A stretch of DNA of 64,000 bases, from the NCBI RefSeq assembly GCF_036417845.1, contig NC_090020.1, positions 37,680,425 through 37,744,424 of the forward strand, written 5' to 3'. Position numbers and translations under genes: made by a program. Source of the DNA: Apteryx mantelli (Eukaryota; Chordata; Aves; Apterygiformes; Apterygidae). The notes beneath the pieces were generated by a model, which worked only from the letters and a program-made list of their open reading frames with translations, searched no databases and was not told where the DNA came from. This document shows positions 10,231 to 22,932 of this stretch, piece by piece. Numbering within the stretch: position 1 is the stretch's first letter; each line of letters starts with the position of its first letter.

Positions 10231-13200
10231 ACACAAGGGCAAATATCTTCTAACAATCTCAGCAAAAACATTGCTTTCACAACGTGCTCCAAGAACTGGC
10301 TGTAGATAGAAAGATTAGGATTGAAAGTAGAAACCTTACTTACATCTTACTTCTCTACAAAATCTGCAATAGGAAAAGAACCCATGTAATGCTTTCTTCC
10401 AAGACTATAAAATATGCTCATAAGCTAGTAAAAGGAAAGTTCTTGTTCCAATAGCTTTGAATAATTGCTGTAACACCATAGGTAGCAGCACTGTTTGATC
10501 AACCTGGACACAAGAAGTCTCCCTTTTCACATGGAAAAAAACCAAAATAAAAAAACCACAAACCCCAAAACCTCTAATGAAAAAAAAAAAGAGAGAGAAA
10601 GGTAAAACACAAATTTAATTGCTAATAGTGATAGCCATGCCCACTGTACACTAATACATTAGTGATACATTCATCTGCAAGCTGAGGCAACGAATGTGAG
10701 GAAGCAGCATGAAGCCTTTTCATATATTTTGTTGTGTTTTTTGGGGACATTTGGGGGTACTGCCTGAGATGCAGATCATTTATAATGTTTACACCACATT
10801 TACTGCCACAATACTGTTTTGCATTCTCTGAAGGTTATTCCAGCCATTTAAAAAAAAATAAAAGTGAGAGAAATCAATTTTTTTTAATGACTTAGAAGAA
10901 AACTTTAGAAAGAAAATAGAAGGATGCATACAGAGGTGAGGGAATAGCTCCCAGAGTGAAAGCTAAACCATTATCTTCCATTATAAATCAGAAGAAACAA
11001 AAGTGGTTTTAATTACACACACACAAATGTATTCTCCCAACTTTTAGTGTCACCAAACCATGTGACATTCACAAAGGAAAAATTAATCACTTAATAACTG
11101 AAAAAAAAAAATCCCTTCATTTTTTCTTTAAGGGTGCTAGATGTTCAGATTGAGTTTAAGAATTCAAAATGCTTCTCTCTGGATATCTGAGTTATCCATC
11201 TTTTTTATTGAAGCAGTAAAAATATTATGGAGTTTTGTATAATCAAGAATATGTATTCAAGATGCAACACAAAACAACTACAGATTTCTTAAAAAAAAAA
11301 AAGGTACCCTTGGCATACCACACTTTCTTTTTTTTTTACCAAGAATCCTTCAAACTCAAAATGTTGAGCTATAAGGCGTAATTTGTGCTTGTAACAGCTC
11401 TCACTTAAATAAACCCTTACTTTTGTTCCTTAAATGTGGGTCATCAGCACTTTTCTTACGTCTCTGACCCATAGGGTCAAGAGAATAACACGAGGTTGTG
11501 AGGAGAAAAGGGTTGTCGTGTTCCCCCCAGCCCACTTTACCAGTCCAGGTAGCAGCAGCCCTACTAATTATATAATAAACAGATTACAGAAATTAAACAC
11601 CAGACACTCTACTCTCTTCCCACCTCCACCAAAGAAAGTGTAGCAGTATCCAATTTTGAGAACTTGTTCACCTTATTTCAGGAGTATCCAGTTCGGGACA
11701 CGTCCAGCTCTGACTTTAACAACAGTTGAACAGGACCAGATGGCCTAAATCTGGAATAACTACAGAGAAGCAACTGGGGTCATGAGATTAATTCAAACCA
11801 GTGTAGCCTGAGGTAGGATTTTGTCCTTCAAATCTAAGGGAGAACTGCAAGCCCAGAAATCTTATAAACACATTTTTTTCTGATCCTAGGCATGTGGTTT
11901 GGTGATATTGCTGTGATATTTTAAGTAGTCATTTTTTAAAGATTTGCAGAAGAGGGTGTTAACAAGATTATAGCAAATTTGGAAGGAAAAAAAGTTCCAT
12001 TTGTTAGGTAGTTTATTCAAATATCTCTTTGCCTCAGACTTGGCATCAAAATCACCTAATGGAATGTCGTTCTAGTCTGCAACTTGAGATGTCTGGATGA
12101 AGAACAAAGAGCGATGCTTAAAATAAAACTTTGAATCACTATTGCATTAAATATTGTAATAACATTATGTTTTGTAATTGTTATATAAGTCTAGGAAAAA
12201 AAAAACAGCTTTAATTTGTATGTCTATCATGACACTTTTCCCTCCCGATCCTGGAGAGGAATTTGCATGGTTTGAATTGAAGAACTATAATTAAGAATGT
12301 AAAGAATTATACTGAAATATTAAGAAAGCAAAATATTCAGACTTTTAATTATAACCCAACTCTGCAGTACATAAGCCTTCTGAGTTTACTTACAAGCATT
12401 CTCATGGAATTTGGTGGGATTATGGACGTGTCAAGTTACATTTTCCCAGTTCAGCTCCTAGTTCTTATTACCAGTTGCATTTATTAATAGTCATACTAAG
12501 ATTTTTAAGAAGTCAGATAAGAGCTAAGTATTATGAGCTTATTATTCCTGGTAAGTTTAATATGTTGTCTAATATAGATAATCATGCACAGGATTAGAAA
12601 GCCTGGCAAGAGGGTTTTTAAAAGGCATTGAATACAGTTGGAGAATAAATTCCTTTTTTTGTTGTTTAAGAAACAATTTGTATATCATGCATAATCTAGA
12701 CACTTAATAGAATGGCAAATATGTATTCTGTTTTTGCAAATCAGGCCCTGGTGATTCTGGCTGAGACCTCCAAGTTGGCTGTATCCATGCTGCATGTGCC
12801 AGCGGCAGCACAAACTCGTGTCATCTAACTACACGCTGCCAAGTAGGGGTGGGTGAAACCTTCACCTTAAAACAGGTATTAATTGGACTATTCAGTTAGG
12901 TCCCCGGTACTCTTGTAGCTAAGATAAAGATAACCTTTAGTGCTATGCGCAAAAGTAGTAAGTTACAAGCCCCGTTTGTGTATACGTGCCTGTTTCAAAG
13001 GGAATTGCTAAAGGAATCTTTTTTCAGCATTGAAGCTAAATAGAATTGCTGCAAATAATTGTTGTTCGCTGTGTTCCCTAACCTTTACCAGACTCAGTTA
13101 TCATTTAAAAGAACATTTTTCAGCTTGATGAACAGTGTATTTTTCCTTTTCAAGATCAGCTTTCAGAGTGATGACCAGAATAAGAAAGGAGTTCCTTAGC

Positions 13201-16200
13201 CTGTTTAAGGACTAGTAGTCTCGTCCAGGAGACAACACCGCTATGCAAAAGTCCCAAAGGGTTCAGGTAGTAAAGAATTGTACTTAGAAATGCATCCCAT
13301 CTTCTGCATAATCATATGGGAAAATTGCTAAATTCAAAACAAACCAAAAAAAGATTAGGTTAGTGCGCCCATGTTAAGCAGTCTTTCAGCATTATTTCTG
13401 TAGAGATAGTTTTCTTAAAGTCAAAAGCAATTACAAAACTGCTGTGGAGAAACTATTAAAATCCTTTTGAAGACTTTGAAAAGCTTATTAAATTCAACAA
13501 GCCTTGGATTGTGCCTTAGGACTATGTTCAGTATCTATCTTACCTACATTTTCTGGGTTTTAATATAAGTAGGCTTTTTAAAGCTACATCAGGAGACTAA
13601 TTAGACATTAACCTCTTCAGCAGTGGTTGAAGAAATAAATACATGCACAGTATGAAGAGTAATTCTGCCACCTTGTGAAACAATACTGTGGCTGCAGCCT
13701 GATGCTTTCTGGCAGCATTTCATTATAATTCGAACCATCATGTGGCATCCCTGAGACTGAATTATTGTTATACAATTTTATTTTATACCTTTTATTAGAA
13801 AATGACATTAAAAGGAGCTGTTTCTCTATTTGCTTTATGACTTATTTGCTGAAAATTCCATTACAGTTTTGAAAATGTTACAGTTTTAGTTGCTGCTTTC
13901 CTGCAGTCTATAGCTAGAGTAAGTTGTGTAAAGAGTAGACAGCTCTTAACAGTATAGGTTTTTCCAAAAGAGTTGCATCTTTGGCAAAAATATCAACCAA
14001 CTTTTATGCAAGTTCCTTCTCCAGAAAATCTAGAATTTTGTAAAAAAATAAAATAATCCAAATATTCTACAGGCATAGGGATCTTCCTAAGGGAAAAGTT
14101 AAATTGTGTGCTTTATCATTTTATAACTACACTCAAGAAGAAAAAGAATTCTCAAAGCCGTTTTAAGAAACTTTTTTGGTTTAAAAGATATGAGGGGTTG
14201 TATAAGTGAAAGTATGTGTATGAAATATTGATCATGAGCTCACTTCAGCAAACTTCTACAAGGAAAAGTTACTCTATTTAAACAATATGTCATGCAAAAA
14301 GAAGTACTTCGTAGTTTTTCCCTTTATTGTTTACCTATAATGGGAATAGGAGGCTGGATACGGAAGATGTCCGAAACCTGCATTTGGCTGAAGAAAATCC
14401 AACAGTTACAGAAAGGAACATATGATATTTCCTTTGTACCCTTTCATTTGATTAATCAGTAGTTTGGGGCATTTTGGTTACTGAGTGCTGCACATGACCA
14501 CACACTGGCTCAAATCCCACAAGACATGTTCTTATTAACAGAGAAGTAATCCAAGTGGAACTAAGACGTTACATCCTCAGATCTTGAAAAAAAGAGTCTG
14601 GAAAAACTGTGGAAGACTCTTTTTGTAGCTAAAAAGAAAAAGATGCCACCAAATTATGTTTTATAATAGCTATATTATTTGAATATATCAGAGGTTCTAC
14701 AAAGTTAAAGTGCTGGTATATGTTTAGAAGGACAGATCCCCAGTTGCTAATATGGGTATCAAGTTTGTCATGATTATGGAGCAAATAGGTTTGAAATTAT
14801 GCCCATTTAAACTTTTTTTTTTTTAATATAAAGGAGTTCGTGATTTCCTTAAGTCTAAGCACATATAAATATAGCTCTAGGTATAGTTTCCCAATTCAGT
14901 CAAGCTTTTTTTACTTGAAAGTGTCTATAGTGAATAGATAAATTATGAAATTCATAGTTTTTCATATGCATTTAGTAACTAATATTCTCAGAACCAGGAA
15001 AACTCCATGGGGTCCAGCTGCTGACATGTCTGCTGTAAAAAAAACGCGTAGAAAAAGCGCGCTTTGCTGAGAAGCTGCCATTCACACAACTGTGAAACAT
15101 CATGTAATAATCTACAGAGAATAACCAGGACTCGGAGTCGTTCTTCAATTTAGCCTGCAGCCCTGGTGAGAGGCTGCAGAAAATTTACAGATGATCATTC
15201 TTATGCCAGAAGTTTCAAAGAGATGTCCACATGGGTAAACTTTTAAAAAAACTCAGGAAGGATAAAACAAATACCAATGTACTCTTCTACTGGTAAAATA
15301 AGTCTGTATACCTGCCTTCCTTTTGGACTCTCTTGAATACTGCAATCCCAAACGGCCGTTGCTGTGCAAAACTTAGGTTAAAACAAAAAGGCTTTGGATT
15401 TCAAAGGTAGTCTAGTTAGGTTTTTTTACCATTGAAAATGCCCATAAATACCCCCCCCCCCCCCGAATGCTGGTAAGCAGAAGAATTCTTGCACTAACAA
15501 CAGTTTCAGTTTAAACGCAGATAGAGAATAATAGGCATGTGCATGCATGTGTGTGTACATGGAGGTGGATTAGGCACAAGAGAGAAGGAAAACATGACAG
15601 AAAAGTAAAATCTGAGGTTTAAAGTGCAGGCATGTGGCCAAACTCTCTTTGTGTTTTAAACTAGGGCAAGGATTGTAGGAATATCATAGTTAATGTAATT
15701 CTTTTTTTAAAAAAAAAAAAAGTTGAAGTCTTATCCACATGAGAAGAGTGCATCCAGATTTGTTCTTTACGTGGTGGTGGAAAAATCCAGCCCCACTGGT
15801 GCCGATGGCCCGCCATGGTCCCTGGCCCCATATATTGCTACCTCGCAATATGCCTCATGGCACAGCTATGCACAGGAACCCCTCTGCACCAGAAAACGCA
15901 GTTCATGACAGATAGCTAGACCGACTCTGATAAATTTTCATCTAATTTTCCCTAAGGAAGTCCATTGTTTTCCAGGGTATCATGCCTTTGCTGCAGAGCT
16001 GCAGCTAAACAGTATTAACTAGCATTCTGTTAAAGTTAAACCAGTCTGCGTGCAGTTTTGACCAGGGCACTACTTTGGCTCGGAATAAACCCATCTGTTT
16101 GAACTGCTTTGCTTCAAGGCAGAACGTCTGGGTACTGTTTCAGACAAAACAGACAGTGTCCAGAATTCATAAAGAAGGAAACGAGTTTATTTAATCAAAA

Positions 16201-16289
16201 AAAAAAAAAAAAAGTTTTCCTGTTCGCATTCTGATTTTTCATCTGGGCTGGGAACTTCAAATGGCTCTTAATGTTTTGTCATAAGGAAA
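10231..16289. other. Intergenic DNA, no gene seen
   Basis: AT-rich throughout with many short A and T runs. A 14-C homopolymer is at 15451-15464 and a short GT-rich tract near 15537-15557. I found no open frame worth calling and no recognisable repeat family. Confidence 0.65.
15451..15464. repeat. Poly-C run (14 C)
   Basis: Homopolymer of 14 C directly visible in intergenic DNA. Confidence 0.9.
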
Positions 16290-16740
16290 ACTGTAGCCTT
16301 TGGTTTGATGAATTACTCGCAGGACTGTATCATTAGCAAAAAAAACATTTCCTATACCTTATGGTATCATGTATTCCTGGGTCGATACGGCACGTGTGGA
16401 GCCAGAGCAGAAGGGAGCCGTGCAGATGTGCCCACAGAAGCGAGGCAAGGAGGACCGACCGGCACATTAATTGAGGGAGATCTGACACCACCTCGGCATC
16501 GTTCCTCAAATAATCTACTCTGTTGCTCGTGTTATCCAGATTTCCTTCCGGATTGCTGGGATTGGGGCACTCGAGGAGGATAGCGAGGGGTATCGTCTGG
16601 ACAACCAAAGGAAATGTCACATCATGTCCCAGGCTTGGGAACGTGACGCTCCTTGTGGCTGTATTAGCAAGCTGGACTTTGATTCCTGTTAAAGCTCACA
16701 CTTTGTCACTTCCCCTCCTCCTTTTTTAAAAACATATAAT
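16290..16740. other. GC-richer intergenic block, unrecognised
   Basis: A 450-bp block with several CpGs and open frames on both strands (16305-16583 plus, 16333-16620 minus, 16523-16729 plus). The last frame contains a hydrophobic stretch. I do not recognise any protein family. It could be an old transposon fragment or a noncoding element. Confidence 0.3.
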
Positions 16741-19700
16741 TGGGGGGTGAAAAACCCCAACAAAATACCAACAGACTTTGTCAGGCTTCAGATGCAGCTC
16801 AAAGCGTGGCTATGAAGTACAATAAGAAAAATATTCTTAATTTGGCAGGGGATGGAAGAGAGAACCTTCCCCTCACTATCCCTAAGATTGACAGTAAAAA
16901 AAACATTCAAAAATACTGCCTAGAGAGATTTATATAAATGTTAGTGGTCGAGTCTATCTTTATTTATTTTTATCATGCCAATTACAGAAAACAAGGAAGA
17001 AAGGAATCAAAGTTACCTAACCCTTGCTGTTTTCATATCATGATTTTTGCCTTCTTTCATTCAAGTAATCTCTACTTTGAATTTCAAGGCTAGCACCAAC
17101 AACTCTCTAAATATTTTAAACAGATTTCAGCTATTTAGCAGCTAGCCCAACCTAAGACAGCATCCAACAAACCATGCCCTGTCATGGACTAAAGGTGTCA
17201 CCTTTAGCTATTGACACAGTATCAATTGCTCAACGTGTTAATCAAATCCATAAGCACAGCTAATAAATATTTTTACTTGGATTAATGGAACATCACATCA
17301 AAGTCCCTGCTGCTGCAACTACCTTGAGAGGAACAAACTTATAGTCTCCATTCTTCCACAAACACGTTGAGGCTGTGCAGCTTATTTGCTACATACACAT
17401 TTTCTAGAGATGGGCATCACTGTTCTGATGTAAAGGTCCCAACTTGAACTCTTCTTATGCTCTAGTTCAAAGTGTGATTTCTGGAGTGCAGGTGAGGAAG
17501 AGGATTCCTCTTGCCATGTCAGACAGGAGCCTATTAAGCAGATACTATACCGATATAAGATCTGCCATTCTCCCTCATTTATTTAGTTTCACTCTCTTAA
17601 TCCTTTTTTGGAGGAGTCATATCATCACCTTCAAGGCACTCGGTGATTGATCTCTTCTGGTTTTCCGAGTTATATTTGAAATCCTTCTCCTAGTGAAGAA
17701 CACTCAGCATGCTGCTTTGTATACAAACACTAGACAACAGATCCAACATAAGGAAAAGACCCACCACTTCAATGAAGTTACCTTTCTTGATTTTTTTTTG
17801 TTTTGTTGGGGGGGGGGCGCATTGTACATTGGAAGAGAACCTACTGCTGACACTGGTTTTTACCAGAGTTGTACATTCACAGAATTGGCAGACTTGAAAA
17901 GAAACAGGTTTCTTTGAGTGAAAAAAAGAAAAAAAAAGAAAGAAAAGAAACCACAGAAACCACAGAAGTGGTTTCTCAAAGAAACAATGCCAGGCAGGGC
18001 TGAGAGAAGGAAATATCCCAGTGCATTTCCCATAATGCACAATAACAGGTCAACTTGATTTAACTGCACATTCCTTGTTGGCCTTAAATAGAAGAAGGAA
18101 GCACACAGGAAGTGCAAAATAAGTCAGATTACTGAAGATAAGGATCAAAATACATCACAAGGATCTGGACACCAAAAAGATGTGAGATAACAACAGTTAT
18201 CAGAGATAACAAGAACTCATTCTGTAAGCACACAGAAAAGGTGTCAGGAAAGCAAAGATGCTAAGCAGGCCCAAAGGCATACACGTGGGTGCTCATATCT
18301 TTCTTTCCTTTAAAATGCCTTTATATTTATCATTCTCTCTGCTCTCTGAAAATGCTAGTTGTGAAGGCTTGGATAACACAGTGTATATCAGCATCAAAGA
18401 CACAAAAATTCACTTTAAAATAAGGGAAGAACTTACCAGAGGGAGCCCTTATGTAAGTTAGATATTGCTGAAGTTGGCTGAAACTGCAAAGCTTCATCTT
18501 AGCATACCTGCAGGTCTGGAGAGCAATCTTAAAACTGGGAGCTACCTCAGAAGAGGAGTTTGGTGAAATGCTGAAAGAATGGAAGAGGACGAAGTATAAC
18601 ATTAGCATTTAAAAACAGGAAGGTAAGAGGAGCTATGGAGCTGTTTGCTTAACTTCAGCTTCTAGGCAGAATAACCCAAAACAAAACAAAAGAAAAAACT
18701 ATTTGTTATTGTGTAAAAAATAGCAGAGGTGGCTTGGAGGTATCAGAGCAGAAAGCTCTCTTGAGTGGGGCTTCACAGGAACCTGTGTTTGGTCCATCTC
18801 TGTTTTTTAACAGCAAAGAAGAGGATGTACGCTGAAACAGCAAATAATAGGGTGTATTCTGAAACAGTAAGGTGCTTCGTAAAGTCAAATTAGCATTTTT
18901 CAAAGTCTGCACAAGAATTTTTATTTTGGAAGTCTTTCATCTTTGGCAGAGACTGCATGGGAGCTCCTGGGCAGAACTAAGCTCAAGGGACCCCAGTCCC
19001 ACGATGCACCTCTGCACCCCTTGCACACTCTGTTGAGTTTGGATGATTTTTTTTCCAAAAGACTTCTGTTTGGGTTTCTGTACAGGAGCCCTAATGGCCT
19101 GCCAGAGCAAGAGATTTGCCACCGCGCTCTGCAGTCAATCCTGCTCACACGACTCGCTGAGCCTGTGCAATAAAACATGCACATGCTCATTCCTAGCAAG
19201 CATTTGCTGGTACGCAGGTAGCAATAAATGTGCTCCAAAAAGTAATCTTCCTTGTCTGCCATTTCCTTATCTAGGTCATGAGCACAGCGCCTGTGGTAAT
19301 GTATGTTAACAGCAATCTCCAAAAGGAAAGCCACAAGCATGGAGTTTTTTTGTTTTTTTCTGGGGGGTGTACGATGTAGTGGTGTCTTAGGACAAAAGGA
19401 ATAACTTTTTATTTGCAAATTCTGTTAAGAGTAATTCTGTCAGGGTGTATTTCCTGCAAAAAGGATTCGTTCACAACAATAAAGTTAAATTGTTTGAGAG
19501 TTTTTCATACAAATGAGGGGAAGATAGAATCAAAGATAAGTCCTCTAAAATTGGAGATTAGTGTTCCTCCTCTCAGTTCTTCTGTTCCCGCAGTTGAGAA
19601 AAGCATCAAATTAAGCTTTGAAGAAAAACTTAAGGATTTAAGAAACTTTAAGAAACTGTGCAATGCAAGAGTAATCATACATATGTTCCCTGGTTTGCTG

Positions 19701-22700
19701 CCAGTATTTTTATCTTCAGCAGTTTGCTTAAGACCACTTTTATTTTAATATAAATTATCTGAGAATTCTAGCCACAGTGGGGGGGAGAGGGGCTATACTG
19801 ATTGGAAAGCAATTTATGTTAAGGGTACTTCACCAAAAATGTCCTTTTCAAAGGTAATAGACCTTATTGCTTTGTTTGATCTGTAAATATTCTTCTGGAA
19901 GAAAAAGGTGGATGTAAATTAGAGTCCAACCCTGCAGTTATAATACATAGCAGTTACAGTCAAAAACTTTGTAAAACTGGCCTATATAGTCTTCAGATTT
20001 TTTATTTTTTTCTTTTAAATGCAAAGCTGGAAGCCTTAGAAAGCAGACTTAAGCTGCAAGGCAGAACAGTCTGCCTCTACTTACTGAATAAATGGGAACA
20101 TTTAGGTTTTTTTAGCATATTCCACTTGCATAAACAAGGATTTTATTCTCCTTTAATTACAAACATCACTTTGAATTACTCGGAACTCTTTGATTTTCTA
20201 CTTTTGGAAAGGATAGTAAGTTGGGTTTTTGTTTTTTTTTTTGTTTTTTTTTTTTTTTTAAGCATTACTGCATGCATGAAACGATATGTGCAGAGCCAGT
20301 CAAAAATATTCACCTCTTTAGAGAGCAAAGAAATAAGGGCGGGGGAAGAAACCCCTGAAAACACGTATTCCTTTCCTGACAGTAGCACAGCGATGATTAA
20401 GGCAGCATCTCTGTGTGAGGCCACTTGGCGCTCCTGCGTGGGAGATCCTGCACTTGCTAGGGAGCAGGAGCAGCTCATGTGGGTTTGGGTCAGGACTCGG
20501 CAGTAGCCGCCCGCCATCGTCTCCCATTGAGCAGAAGCCCAACTCCTCCCTTGGCAGAGCAGCCCCGACCTGCTGCTTGCCAGGACCTGCTCAGCCGTAT
20601 CTCGGCTCCGAGAAATTAATTTTAAGCTTCTGTTTGTTTTCATCAGTCTGTACACATTCATTTTGGAGTCTATTTAAAGGCGTAACGGCCACTTTTTGAG
20701 TTCTCTGGCCCCAGTGCAAAGCTGTAGATAGCTTTTGCACAGCTCCTTATTGCTACCTGCTGATGCTTCTCATCTGCAGCTGGACAAGCTGCACAGAAAA
20801 GACTTCTCTGAGAGAGCTACACCAAATGATTGTGAAGCTTAATTTTGCTCTCCAAGCTCACATGCTGCCAGTTTGTGGCATAAATGCAAACTGGCTTAAG
20901 GCAGAAGCAAACTGTGGCTATAGCTGGCTCAAGAAATTTGAATGTTGGCTTGTAACAAATCCAACATTGGCATAGTCAGATATAACCAGGATGGGTCAGT
21001 AAGGGTGAAGCTAAATTTGTGCAAGAAGGGAAACTTCAGAAGAATGCTGTAACTATACCCTAAAAGGATGAGTTATCTAAAAAGTCTTGTTCAAGTTATG
21101 ATGAAGAGCTTCCCAGGTATCCCAACACCCTCTCTGAACATAATTTATGAAAAGAGAAGGGGGGGGGAATCAAAAAAACCCACCCCAAACACTTGAACCT
21201 TTTTAGGGCAAGAAGAGTATTCTGATTTCTTAGGAGGAATTCTCAACATGCACCCCAAGTTGTTTTCAAGTCTTAAAAGTAACTAGAAACGTAACTCCTA
21301 ATAGAGGGAAAAACAGAATGGAGGCATACAAAGACTTCTGGACTTCAGTATCAGACAATTAAGTTTACTATATCACTGTATCATAGTTAAAGACAAATTC
21401 AGATCTTGGTAACTTGTATAACCACAGAACAACCACATTCATCATCATCTCATTGATCAACAGCTTCCTCAAATGGATGCTGCTGATATGATCTACGACA
21501 GTTTATTCTCCCATACTTCATGAGAATGTCTTGATATTATATTCGATGATTAGATACAAAACTGATTTTGCACCTTAAAACAACCCCTGATAATTCAGTG
21601 TTTCTTGCCCTTACGTTCTGCACCAACATGCTAGCAACGGCAACAGCGCTCCGTTAAGCGGATGTGGAGCAAGGAAGGGCAGCCACCTTCACAGCTTCCG
21701 ACTGAGCCATCATCACTGTAGTTATGTCTAAACTGAGGGGAGTAGAGGACAATCTAGTGTAATGAAAGGAGACCTCGCTCCGAATAGAGGCAATTTTTTG
21801 GATGGTAGAGTTGCCTTGTGAAAACAAAGTCACCAACTCCCCAGCCCAGTACCTTGCCATACAGACACAGACCCAGTGGTGGGAAAGCGTGTGACCAAGG
21901 TAATACAGTTAGACAACATAGTCAGGGGGGTAAAATGTTTAGTGGGGTGCACTGTATAAATGCTACCAGCATGTATGTTTATTTTTCTTTATCAATAAAA
22001 TCTCTGTTGTAACAGATCAGTTGAAGACTAATTTTTAGTAAGCCTGAGGAAACTGATTTTCCATTTCAAGGGGGAGACATGCTTTTAGCTCCACTATGAA
22101 TCCTGTCCTCCCTTGGTGGTTTGTTATATATTGTAACATTCATTTCCACACCAAAAAAACCCCACTGCTACAAGCTCTAGGTTTTACTCATTTGCTTTCT
22201 ACTGCCCAGGAATTCGACAACTTGCCAATTTATGCACTGACATCCAAGAAACACCCTCACTCCAGTTGCTGGGATAGCCCATTCTTCACTAGCTTTGAGC
22301 TTTGTATGCCCTCATACGTCAGGCCTACTGATTTATAATGTTTTATATTTTTCACTCATATGCACAAAGTCAGAGCTACTGTTGCATGATTCCATTCAAT
22401 CCTAAATGCCTTGATGGGGTTGATTCTTATTCTAACAGTAGCTCATTTTTTTGTACCACATTTCAACCGGGGACTTGGCCTGACTGAACATCACGGTTAT
22501 CTCTCTGTCCTCAGCTGATCTTAACAAAGCAGGTAGTTTCATCTTCCTCTCTCTCTCTTTTTTTTTAAAGCATCTGATTTAAAAGCTCTCTCTTATATTA
22601 TGTTGTACTGACTACTGTACTATATGATAAGGTAATATTGTAGGAACCTCAGGTGCTTTTATGGGACAGACTGAAGATATGAAAATCTGTCAGACCTTTA

Positions 22701-22848
22701 GAGCAAGGTAAACCATTTCAGAGCAAAATAGAACTTTGCAACTCCTGATTTCCATTTGCCACCCTGCAACTTTAAATCCCCACATAGCTAGCAGAAATGG
22801 TTTTCAGTGGAAACTGAGATTCAGTGGAGTTAGTCTTAACAAACAGCC
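16741..22848. other. Intergenic DNA, no gene seen
   Basis: AT-rich with short homopolymers: a G run at 17811-17818, an A-rich purine stretch at 17922-17950 and T-rich DNA at 20228-20261. A perfect 9-bp stem with a 4-nt loop (955-963 against 968-976 of the 17,000 block) follows the purine stretch. Slightly GC-richer patches lie near 18950-19170 and 20330-20620. A 165-codon minus frame at 18921-19418 is open but unrecognised. Confidence 0.6.
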
Positions 22849-22893
22849 GAGAGAGAGAGAAAGAGAGAGAGAGAGAAAGAGGAAGAGAGAGAA

Positions 22894-22924
<31 letters not shown>

Positions 22925-22932
22925 AAGAGAAA
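22849..22932 (+). repeat. 84-bp uninterrupted purine tract (GA/GAAA)
   Basis: Every base from 22849 to 22932 is G or A on the plus strand, arranged as GA dinucleotides broken by AAA and GGA variants with a rough internal periodicity. It is intergenic. Long mirror-like polypurine tracts can form intramolecular triplexes. Confidence 0.97.

Noticed and set aside
18921-19418. 165-codon minus-strand frame
   Set aside because: No motif, hydrophobic pattern or splice context fits a known protein, and opposite-strand frames overlap it.
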